8,944 nt of DNA from Actinomycetota bacterium (GTDB lineage: Bacteria > Actinomycetota > Humimicrobiia > Hakubellales > JAMDDV01): the NCBI GenBank assembly GCA_023488455.1, contig JAMDDV010000022.1, forward strand, positions 1 through 8,944, given 5' to 3'. Position numbers and translations under genes: made by a program. How positions within the stretch are numbered: the first letter of the stretch is position 1; each line of letters begins with the position of its first letter. The notes under the pieces are model-generated. The model saw only the letters and a program-made list of their open reading frames with translations, was not told the origin of the DNA and did not search any database. Of this stretch, positions 1 to 6,307 are shown in pieces.

Positions 1-2
1 AT

Positions 3-50
3 AGTTACTTTAATTTTGATGAAAGAATTCATTCTGTGTAGGTTGATTTA
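3..50 (+). other. In-frame upstream extension of the first URO-D-like gene, interrupted by TAG
   Basis: In the same frame as the gene starting at 51, bases 3-38 read SYFNFDERIHSV, then a TAG at 39-41, then VDL and the ATG-encoded Met. Members of this subfamily, as I remember them, have an FGFDE-type segment followed by a short V-x-V-D/N stretch leading directly into PIPxFEEEV. The bases before the annotated start therefore look like the continuation of the same protein, with the TAG replacing one residue. The 5' part of the gene lies outside the window. It may be a nonsense mutation, a sequencing or assembly error, or readthrough. Confidence 0.5.
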
Positions 51-938
51 ATGCCAATCCCATGTTTTGAGGAAGAAATAATTGATCAAAATGATGAGAA
101 TGTAATTTACAGAAGGGATGATGGCAAGATAGTTAAAACCAAAAGGGATGGAAGCTCGATGCCCCAATTTTTAGAATACCCGGTTAAAACCAATAGAGAT
201 TTTGAAAAAATCAAGGAAAGATTTAATCCTGAATCTAAAAAAAGGTTTCCAGAACAGTGGAATAATTTAATAAAAGATTACAAGAACAGAACATATCCTT
301 TACAGCTCGGTGGAGGTAATTTTTGTGGTTTTTTTTCAATATTAAGAGAAATGATGGGTTTGGAGAAAACTCTTTATGTATTTTATGATAATCCCGCACT
401 GGTTTTTGAGATTTTAGATTTCTTTACTGATTTCTATATAAATCTTTACTTCAAGATAGTTTCTAAGGTAGAAGTAGATTACATACTTATATGGGAAGAT
501 ATGGCGTTTAAAAATGGGCCTATGATTTCTCCAAATATTTTTAAAAAATTCCTGCTGCCTTATTACAAGAAGTTTATTGATAAAATGAAGAGTTTTGGAA
601 TTAGACATTTTATTGTGGATACAGATGGCAATTTTGAAGTATTAATTCCACTCTTTATGGAAGGCGGAGTAACCGGATTCTATCCATTTGAAGTTCAAGC
701 TGGAATGGATATTGAGAAAGTAAGGGAAAATTATCCCAAATTAATAATAATGGGCGGTATTGATAAAATGGCATTGGCAAGTGGCAAAGAGGCAATATTA
801 AGAGAAATAGTTAAGGTGAAAAGGATGATAAAGAGAGGAGGTTATATACCTTATACGGATCATATGGTGCCCCCCGATGTGAGTTTTAATAATTATAAAT
901 TTTTTAGAGAGGAGTTAGCTGCAATTTTGAAAAGTTAA
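51..938 (+). CDS. URO-D superfamily protein (MtaA/CmuA/HemE-like), N-terminally truncated or interrupted
   Basis: The 295 residues match the C-terminal two thirds or more of a uroporphyrinogen-decarboxylase-like (beta/alpha)8 barrel. Visible family features are SMPQFLEYPVKT (residues 36-47), a WED motif (148-150), SPNIFKKFLLPYYKK (160-174) and VDTDGN (189-194), where relatives carry the metal-site H-x-C/D, and then EVQAGMDIEKVRENYP (214-229) and a GGYIPYTDH end segment (263-271). Barrel members usually have about 340-380 residues, so roughly 50-70 N-terminal residues are missing. The frame stays open and family-like upstream of this ATG, apart from one TAG at 39-41. AGG at 40-42 lies 8 nt before the ATG and could serve as a weak ribosome site. 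His and Cys metal ligands of the methyltransferase branch are absent, so classical heme decarboxylation or methyl-cobalamin transfer cannot be assumed. It heads an operon-like run with the next two paralogs. Family is confident; activity and intactness are not. Confidence 0.8.
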   Translation: MPIPCFEEEIIDQNDENVIYRRDDGKIVKTKRDGSSMPQFLEYPVKTNRDFEKIKERFNPESKKRFPEQWNNLIKDYKNRTYPLQLGGGNFCGFFSILREMMGLEKTLYVFYDNPALVFEILDFFTDFYINLYFKIVSKVEVDYILIWEDMAFKNGPMISPNIFKKFLLPYYKKFIDKMKSFGIRHFIVDTDGNFEVLIPLFMEGGVTGFYPFEVQAGMDIEKVRENYPKLIIMGGIDKMALASGKEAILREIVKVKRMIKRGGYIPYTDHMVPPDVSFNNYKFFREELAAILKS

Positions 939-982
939 TTGGTTTTACACGGTGTATTTAATGACGAAAACAGGAAATTTTT

Positions 983-2119
983 ATGAATTTTGATGAGTTT
1001 ATAGAAAATATTAGAAGAAGTTTTCCCGAGGAAAGAATTCAAAAAACTAAAGAAAGATTAAATAAAGTTTGGAATTTAGAGATACCTAAAGATAGAATTC
1101 CATTTGTTTTCAGCAAGATTCCCGATGGCTCCAATGTAATAGACGATAGACTTTATGAAGCAGGATACGATTTTGATGATTATCTATATTATCAGCTCTA
1201 TCAAACACAAGAAAGAAGTGTGTTAGATGATGATTATATTCCCTCATTTTTCCCTGGATGTCGTCAATCTGCAATACCATCTGCCTTCGGTGCTTTTGAG
1301 GAAAAATTAGGTGAACATTTTTGGTCTAAGCCCATTATTAAAAAACCAGAAGATGTATATAAGTTAGGAGAACCTAATTTTAATAGAAGAGGTACTGCGG
1401 CATGGAGAATCTTAGAGAATATAAAGTATTGTAGAAAAAAGACTAAAGGACATTTACCAATTCATATAGCAGATATGCAGGGTCCTATGGCTTGCGCTTC
1501 TACCATGTGGGATGTAAACGATTATTTAATAGCCATGTACACCAATCCTGAGGAAGTACATTACCTGCATAAGGCATTAGCAGATGCCTTTATTAAGTTT
1601 ATTGACCTTCAAGTAGAAGCCGCAGAGGGAGATATTATTCCTATACACGCTATGCCATTTGCCTGGATGCCAAAGGAAAAAGGAATAAGTCTTAGCAACG
1701 ATCTGATGGCCCTAGTTACCCCGAACCAACTAAACGATTTTTCCCTCCTATACGATAATAGAATTTCTAATCAGTATGGAGGTATCTTGATCCATTCTTG
1801 TGGTAGTTTTGATCATAATTTAAAAGTCTTAAAGAAGGTTGATAAATTGAGGGCACTTAACTTTGGCGCTACTGAAACGGATATCAAAGATGTAATAAGC
1901 GTTTTTGGCGATTCAATATTATATGTCCCTCATTTCACAGAGGCTGCATCCCCGCCCATGGAGGTTGAAACACAGGAGATATTCATTAAAAGAATATCGA
2001 AGATAATCAAAGAGTCTAATGTAGCCGCTCAGGTATTGATTTTGATTAATCCCAAATATTATCTAAAAGAAGTACTGGAACTGAATAAGCTGGCATTGAC
2101 TGAATTTGAGTACGACTAA
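983..2119 (+). CDS. URO-D superfamily protein with HSCG metal-site motif
   Basis: This 378-residue protein has the normal length for the uroporphyrinogen decarboxylase/MtaA-CmuA superfamily. Recognisable parts are IADMQGPMACAS (162-173), the substrate-pocket strand typical of the barrel, then ISLSNDLMALVTPNQLNDF (235-253) and ILIHSCGSF (268-276). H271 and C273 match the H-x-C zinc ligands by which MtaA-type enzymes activate a thiol acceptor. The third ligand, a Cys near the C-terminus of those enzymes, is not visible: there is no Cys after 273. The start has an AGGA ribosome site at 972-975, 7 nt upstream. It lies 44 nt after the first paralog and 45 nt before the third, suggesting co-transcription. 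Sequence identity to its neighbours is low by eye, so these are old paralogs, not a recent duplication. Substrate is unknown; a role in methyl or one-carbon transfer is possible, but no corrinoid protein gene is in the window. Confidence 0.82.
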   Translation: MNFDEFIENIRRSFPEERIQKTKERLNKVWNLEIPKDRIPFVFSKIPDGSNVIDDRLYEAGYDFDDYLYYQLYQTQERSVLDDDYIPSFFPGCRQSAIPSAFGAFEEKLGEHFWSKPIIKKPEDVYKLGEPNFNRRGTAAWRILENIKYCRKKTKGHLPIHIADMQGPMACASTMWDVNDYLIAMYTNPEEVHYLHKALADAFIKFIDLQVEAAEGDIIPIHAMPFAWMPKEKGISLSNDLMALVTPNQLNDFSLLYDNRISNQYGGILIHSCGSFDHNLKVLKKVDKLRALNFGATETDIKDVISVFGDSILYVPHFTEAASPPMEVETQEIFIKRISKIIKESNVAAQVLILINPKYYLKEVLELNKLALTEFEYD

Positions 2120-2164
2120 AATGTTTTAAGAAATTTATTAAATTAAGCGCGAGGTTTAGTAATA

Positions 2165-3283
2165 ATGGAGGAGCTCACAAAGAGAGAGAGGATTGAATGC
2201 GCCATTAATCTTAGGGAAGGAGATCGCATCCCAATCTTTGATGTGCTGCAAAATGTTGCTGCAATCGAACATTATTCTGGAGAAAAGCTAGTTGGGGATA
2301 GCTTCTCAATTAAGACCATAGGTAAGGCCGCGCAGAAGTTCCTGGATATGATAAGAGGCGTTGAATATCGCTGGCCATACAGGCCACATGTCGAGAGATG
2401 TAAAGATGGCTTCATAAAGAAATGGGATAGGGAAACATGGTGGTATATAAAGAGGCCGTTTTCAGATACAAAGCAGCTAAAGGAGCATATAAAGAGAAAT
2501 GTTGAGGAGATAAATAATTACAGGAGCGAGGAGCAGTGGACGTTTGCGGGGAGGATGTCCTTATCTGGAGCAAGCAGATTAAATTACAGAGAGGAGTTCT
2601 TGAAAAAACAGAAATATTTTGGCGATATGGTCATCTTTCACAGCGAGAGCGCTATTGGTCTCGATACTGCCTATAACCGAGCGGGTTTAGAGCTATTCAT
2701 CTTTGCATATACGGAGTATCCCGATCTCATCTCCGAGTGGATAGATGCCCTTAATTTGCATGAGATAAAGAGGGTTGATGATATTTCAAAATACGATCTC
2801 TATGAGCTATCTCCCGTTGCCCTTGTTTATTGCGATCTAGCCTATAAGACTGGATTAATGTTCTCTCCAGAGTTTCTGAGGAAGGAGCTAATTTCCAGGA
2901 TGAAGAGGCTTGTTAATACATGGCATAAGTATAATATTAAGTGCATCTTTCATTCGGATGGCGATTACAGGCCCATACTTGATGATTTAGTTTCCACGAG
3001 TGTTGACGGCATACATTCCATGGAGCCTTTAGCTGGCTGGGATATGGGCGAGATAAAGAAAAAATACCCTAAATTAATACTTGTAGGTAACATAGACATA
3101 AGCCAGCTTCTTCCAAATGGGACAGAGGAGGAAGTAGTTGAAGCGGTAAAAAAAGCAGTCGATGATGCGGCTAAAGGAGGTGGGTATATACTTTCGACAT
3201 GTAGCGAGATTCATAATGCCTGTAAATTGGAGAACATAATTGCGATGGTTGAAACTGCATGGAAGTATGGCAGATATAAATAA
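2165..3283 (+). CDS. URO-D superfamily protein with HSDG metal-site motif
   Basis: A full-length (372 residues) member of the uroporphyrinogen-decarboxylase-like family. It opens with the typical TKRERIECAINLREGDRIPIF region (5-25), in which such proteins begin 'RERvxxAlnhrepDRvPi'. Other markers are SPEFLRKELISRMKRLV (234-250), IFHSDGDYRPILDDL (261-275), SMEPLAGWDMGEIKKKYP (285-302), LVGNIDISQLL (306-316) and GGGYILSTCSEIH (338-350). H263 and D265 occupy the position of H-x-C in methyltransferase relatives, and C346 lies where a C-terminal metal-site Cys is found, so an H...C site with Asp is conceivable. The ATG has a GAGG 10 nt upstream (2151-2154). The cysteine hydrolase gene begins inside or immediately after its 3' end, which supports one operon. 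Codon use is visibly less AT-rich than in the flanking genes. Specific substrate unknown. Confidence 0.85.
   Translation: MEELTKRERIECAINLREGDRIPIFDVLQNVAAIEHYSGEKLVGDSFSIKTIGKAAQKFLDMIRGVEYRWPYRPHVERCKDGFIKKWDRETWWYIKRPFSDTKQLKEHIKRNVEEINNYRSEEQWTFAGRMSLSGASRLNYREEFLKKQKYFGDMVIFHSESAIGLDTAYNRAGLELFIFAYTEYPDLISEWIDALNLHEIKRVDDISKYDLYELSPVALVYCDLAYKTGLMFSPEFLRKELISRMKRLVNTWHKYNIKCIFHSDGDYRPILDDLVSTSVDGIHSMEPLAGWDMGEIKKKYPKLILVGNIDISQLLPNGTEEEVVEAVKKAVDDAAKGGGYILSTCSEIHNACKLENIIAMVETAWKYGRYK
3229..3232 (+). promoter_or_regulatory. Candidate ribosome binding site inside the preceding gene
   Basis: GGAG followed by 7 nt and a TTG at 3240, in the frame of the cysteine hydrolase, gives the best Shine-Dalgarno spacing of the possible starts. 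It would make translation begin 44 nt inside the upstream URO-D-like gene. The ATG codons at 3267 and 3297 have better start codons but no well-spaced ribosome site, so this element leaves the start undecided. Confidence 0.3.
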
Positions 3284-3995
3284 TAATAAAATTTTAATGG
3301 AAAAATCACATTTTAATATTCCTTTGGGAGAATGGATCAGTAAAGATGGCGTAGCTTTAGTCATAATAGATATGCAAAAGGGTATTAAGGCTGATAATTA
3401 TGCTCCACTTGAATGTGAGAAATCACAGGGGATTGGAGATGTATCTGTAAAATACATAAAAAAAAGACTGGATGCTGTTATTTTTAATATACAAAGAATT
3501 TTGAGTTATTTTAGGGATAATAATTTAATGGTGATTTTTACTAAAATTGGTCATTTATATGAAGATTTTAGAGATGCACCCACGATACATAAAAAGAGAT
3601 TTAATGAATTGATGGATGTCGAGGGAAAAAAATTTTATTTGATGCCAGGTTATCGGCAGTATGAGATTTTGGATGAGATTAAACCACTAGAAAATGAAAT
3701 AATTCTTCAAAAGGCTACTAGCGATACTTTTACTGGAACTACCCTAGATTTAATATTGAGGAATAATAATATAAATAAATTAGTAATTTGCGGAGCACTT
3801 ACCAGCTGTTGCGTAGAATCTACAGCAAGAATAGCTTTCGATTTAGGGTACCTCCCAACAGTTGTAAGTGATGCATGTATAGCTGCTGACGAGAATTTTC
3901 ATAAAAATGCCTTAAGGGTATTAAGGACTTATTATTCTAATGTTATGGCGACTGATGAAACTTTGGAGCATTTAAATTATGGTTCTGATTTTTAA
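3267..3995 (+). CDS. Isochorismatase-family cysteine hydrolase
   Basis: A cysteine hydrolase of the isochorismatase/nicotinamidase fold (242 residues from this start). The Asp-Lys-Cys catalytic set is visible: D35 in ALVIIDMQKG (30-39), K149 in LQKATSDTFTGT (148-158 region), and C182 in GALTSCCVESTAR (176-188), the family's usual 'GxxTxxCVxxTA' loop. The SDACIA(A)D segment (201-208) follows as expected. Members split C-N bonds in small amides or carbamoyl compounds (nicotinamide, N-carbamoylsarcosine, ureidoacrylate) or the isochorismate ether; the substrate cannot be told here. Three starts are possible: TTG 3240 with a good GGAG site, ATG 3267 overlapping the previous gene by 17 nt, and ATG 3297 just after it. 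I chose 3267 as the first ATG; conserved sequence only begins near residue 28. Overlap with the preceding gene suggests translational coupling within the URO-D operon. No signal peptide, so cytoplasmic. Confidence 0.88.
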   Translation: MADINNNKILMEKSHFNIPLGEWISKDGVALVIIDMQKGIKADNYAPLECEKSQGIGDVSVKYIKKRLDAVIFNIQRILSYFRDNNLMVIFTKIGHLYEDFRDAPTIHKKRFNELMDVEGKKFYLMPGYRQYEILDEIKPLENEIILQKATSDTFTGTTLDLILRNNNINKLVICGALTSCCVESTARIAFDLGYLPTVVSDACIAADENFHKNALRVLRTYYSNVMATDETLEHLNYGSDF

Positions 3996-4025
3996 TAAAT
4001 AGAATTTTGCTTTCCAAATGTTGAT

Positions 4026-4054
4026 TTGACTACTATAAGTGGTGTATTTATAAT
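4026..4054 (+). promoter_or_regulatory. Sigma-70-type promoter for tRNA-Leu (and probably the dehydrogenase pair)
   Basis: TTGACT at 4026-4031 and a perfect TATAAT at 4049-4054 are separated by exactly 17 bp. Transcription would begin near 4061, about 7 nt before the mature tRNA 5' end. The downstream dehydrogenase gene has no evident promoter of its own. Confidence 0.8.
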
Positions 4055-4067
4055 CTTTAAACGTTGA

Positions 4068-4155
4068 GTCGGAGTGGCGGAACTGGTAGACGCGCAAGGT
4101 TGAGGGCCTTGTAAGCGAATAGCTTGTGGGGGTTCAAGTCCCCCCTCCGACACCA
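4068..4155 (+). tRNA. tRNA-Leu, anticodon GAG
   Basis: The sequence folds as a class II tRNA. The acceptor stem GTCGGAG (4068-4074) pairs with CTCCGAC (4145-4151), followed by discriminator A and an encoded CCA (4153-4155). The D arm has a GCG/CGC stem. The anticodon stem CAAGG/CCTTG (4095-4099, 4107-4111) holds the loop TTGAGGG with anticodon GAG at 4102-4104, reading CUC/CUU leucine codons. The long variable arm AAGC-GAATA-GCTT is typical of leucine tRNAs, and the T arm is GGGGG-TTCAAGT-CCCCC. Encoded CCA and the promoter type fit a bacterium. It stands alone, between a hydrolase gene and a dehydrogenase gene. Confidence 0.97.
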
Positions 4156-4193
4156 GTCCTTAATCCACAAATTCTCAAAGAAGAGGTAAATTC

Positions 4194-5225
4194 ATGAAGA
4201 TGAAGGCAGCTATATACCATGGTCAGGAAGATGTCACTTTAGAGGAAGTAGATGTTCCAAGAATAAAATCTGACGAAGTACTTGTTAAGGTCGAGGCTGC
4301 ACTTACTTGCGGTACCGATAGAAAGATGTATTTGAGGGGTCATCCGCTTTTTAAACCTCCTTTTATTTTTGGACACGAGTTCGCTGGAACTGTCGTTAAA
4401 GTTGGAGATAATGTTAAGAATTTCAAGGAGGGTACGAGAGTAGTAGCGGCAAACTCCGCTCCTTGCAACTCATGTTATTTTTGCAAAATAGGTAACCAAA
4501 GTATGTGTGATGACATATTTCTTCATCTTAGCGGAGCATTTGCAGAGTTTGCTGTTGTTCCAGCTCAAATTGTGAAACAGAATCTTCTTGAGATACCTTC
4601 AAAAATATCTTTTCAAGATGCAGCATTAGTGGAGCCGCTTGCATGTGTGGTACACGGGATAGAGAGATCTGGCATTCACCTTGGAAATACCGTAGTTGTA
4701 AATGGTGCTGGTCCAATTGGGCTCATGTTTGTCAGGTTGGCAGCTCTAAAGGGGGCGATGGTTATCTGCACAGATATGAAGAAGGAGAGGCTAGATGTAG
4801 CAAAATCGCTCGGAGCCCACGAGATTGTTGATGTGTCTGCCATTGATAATGCCGTTAGTGCTGTTAGAGATTTAACAGAAGATAGAAGGGGAGTGGATAT
4901 TGCAATTGAAGCGGTCGGCTTACCGTCGGTCTGGCAGGATACGATAGCCATGGTAAGAAAAGGTGGGACAGCCAATCTTTTTGGTGGTTGCGCTTCAGGT
5001 ACGACTATTACTGTGGATACGGGTTTAATCCATTATTCAGAGGTTACCATAAAGGGAGTCTTTCACCATACGCCAAGGTACGTTAAATCTGCACTTGATC
5101 TGATTGCTATAGGCGCAATAGATTCGAAATATTTCATCAGTTGCAGTTTACCGCTTAGCGATCTATCAGAAATATTGGATTTGCTGATTAATCAGCAAGG
5201 AATTAAAACAGCGGTCATTCCATAG
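4194..5225 (+). CDS. Zinc-dependent medium-chain alcohol/polyol dehydrogenase
   Basis: A complete 343-residue medium-chain dehydrogenase (MDR, sorbitol/threonine dehydrogenase-like). The catalytic zinc site is intact: C39 in CGTD, H61-E62 in FGHEFAG, and E147 in LVEPLAC. The structural zinc lobe has four cysteines, C91, C94, C97 and C105. The Rossmann motif NGAGPIGL (170-177) is followed by an Asp in CTDMKKERL, which favours NAD over NADP. It should oxidise a secondary alcohol of a polyol or similar compound in the cytoplasm; the substrate is not determinable. The start ATG has AGAGG 7 nt upstream; ATG at 4200 is a less likely second start. It begins 38 nt after the tRNA CCA with no terminator between them, so it is probably read from the tRNA promoter. 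It ends with TAG, and the next dehydrogenase lies in the same frame 48 nt later. Confidence 0.93.
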   Translation: MKMKAAIYHGQEDVTLEEVDVPRIKSDEVLVKVEAALTCGTDRKMYLRGHPLFKPPFIFGHEFAGTVVKVGDNVKNFKEGTRVVAANSAPCNSCYFCKIGNQSMCDDIFLHLSGAFAEFAVVPAQIVKQNLLEIPSKISFQDAALVEPLACVVHGIERSGIHLGNTVVVNGAGPIGLMFVRLAALKGAMVICTDMKKERLDVAKSLGAHEIVDVSAIDNAVSAVRDLTEDRRGVDIAIEAVGLPSVWQDTIAMVRKGGTANLFGGCASGTTITVDTGLIHYSEVTIKGVFHHTPRYVKSALDLIAIGAIDSKYFISCSLPLSDLSEILDLLINQQGIKTAVIP

Positions 5226-5273
5226 GCAGTTTTCAGGTTTATTCAAATCAAGAAATTTGGAATTGAGAGTTTT

Positions 5274-6293
5274 ATGAAAGCATTAGTAAGGTATGGAAGT
5301 GGGGAAGATGATGTTGAGCTAAGGGATATATTGGAGCCGTCTCCTGAACCCGATCAGGTAAAGATAGAGGTTAAGGCTGTTGGGATATGCGGTACGGATA
5401 TACATCAACACCCAAGCCTTCAACCACCGGTAGTCCTTGGTCACGAACTATCAGGCGTCATTATAAAAGTTGGAAGCGCAGTTAAAACACGAAAGGTTGG
5501 CGAGCGTGTAACAAGCGAGACAACGTATTATATTTGTGGACGTTGCAGGTTCTGTCTATCTGGTGATTATAATCTTTGCCTTGAACGTAAAGGCATTGCC
5601 ACGAAAGCAAACGGTGCATTTGCCAGATATATTGTTAATCGCGAAGAGAGCATACACGTGTTGCCCGATCACGTTAGCTTTTCAGCAGGTGCGCTTTGCG
5701 AGCCACTGGCCTGCGCTACACATGCAGTAATGGAACAGGCCGATGTTTTAAAGGATGAGGTGGTTGTAGTTCTTGGCCCAGGTCCAATAGGTCTTCTGGT
5801 GGCACAGGTGGCTATTGCAGTTGATGCAGAAGTAATTTTGGGAGGCACAACTGCTGATGAAGAACGGTTTATTCTTAGCAAGAAGTTTGGAGTAGCACGA
5901 ACAGTTGATGTACAGAAGGAGAACATAGTAGAAATCGTGCAAGCGCTGACTGATGGATATGGAGCAGATGTCGTATTCGATTGTACTGGTGTAGCGCCAG
6001 CAGTCAGGACAGCACTTGCTTGCTTGAGAGCAAGAGGAAGGTATGTTCAGATAGGAATATTACATAAAGAGATAGCACTTGATTTTGACAACTTATTTTT
6101 CGATAGAGAACTGATGCTTTTAGGGCATCGAACTTCACGACCAAGTTCCTGGGTTAAAGCCCTAAAACTTCTTGAAGAAAAGAAGGTAGATCTCCAGTCT
6201 TTAATAACCAAAGAGCTCCCTCTCTCAAACTGGAAGGAAGGTTTTCAGCTTGTTAAAGACAAAAAAGCGATCAAGGTAATATTGAAACCCTGA
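5274..6293 (+). CDS. Zinc-dependent medium-chain alcohol/polyol dehydrogenase (second of a pair)
   Basis: A complete 339-residue MDR enzyme related to, but clearly different from, its upstream neighbour. Catalytic zinc ligands are C39 (ICGTD), H57-E58 (LGHELSG) and E143 (LCEPLAC). Structural zinc cysteines are C88, C91, C94 and C102. The Rossmann turn is GPGPIGLL (168-175). After it, the usual cofactor-selecting Asp is replaced by GGTTADEER, so the cofactor preference may differ from the first dehydrogenase (GTT at that position would tolerate NADP). It resembles L-iditol/sorbitol or threonine dehydrogenases; the substrate is unknown. A GAGAG ribosome site lies 4-5 nt before the ATG. It forms an operon with the upstream dehydrogenase. 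The stop is TGA, 14 nt from the convergent end of the E1 gene, and no hairpin terminator is visible there. Confidence 0.93.
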   Translation: MKALVRYGSGEDDVELRDILEPSPEPDQVKIEVKAVGICGTDIHQHPSLQPPVVLGHELSGVIIKVGSAVKTRKVGERVTSETTYYICGRCRFCLSGDYNLCLERKGIATKANGAFARYIVNREESIHVLPDHVSFSAGALCEPLACATHAVMEQADVLKDEVVVVLGPGPIGLLVAQVAIAVDAEVILGGTTADEERFILSKKFGVARTVDVQKENIVEIVQALTDGYGADVVFDCTGVAPAVRTALACLRARGRYVQIGILHKEIALDFDNLFFDRELMLLGHRTSRPSSWVKALKLLEEKKVDLQSLITKELPLSNWKEGFQLVKDKKAIKVILKP

Positions 6294-6307
6294 TTTGCTA
6301 TATTTTC

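Noticed and set aside
414..608. Minus-strand open frame within the first URO-D-like gene, and similar frames elsewhere (3074-3364, 4528-4975, 5669-5942, and plus-strand frames 7020-8570 opposite E1)
   Set aside because: All lie opposite or out of phase with genes that have clear family motifs, carry no recognisable domain and have low-complexity composition; they are shadows.
927..962. TTGAAA and TATTTA/TTTAAT as a possible promoter before the second URO-D-like gene
   Set aside because: The spacing is about 22 bp or more, too long for a sigma-70 promoter, and the region is simply AT-rich.
961..993. Ten-codon frame starting at ATG 961 as a leader peptide before the second URO-D-like gene
   Set aside because: It has no ribosome site and no attenuator-like hairpin follows; the overlap with the real start at 983 looks accidental.
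951..4050. The 10-mer GGTGTATTTA at 951-960 and again at 4041-4050
   Set aside because: An isolated short match in AT-rich intergenic DNA with different flanks; not convincing as a shared regulatory site.
4130..4155. tRNA-Leu 3' end as an attachment site for an integrated element
   Set aside because: I saw no second copy of the tRNA 3' segment in the window and no integrase gene, and the neighbouring genes are ordinary metabolic ones.
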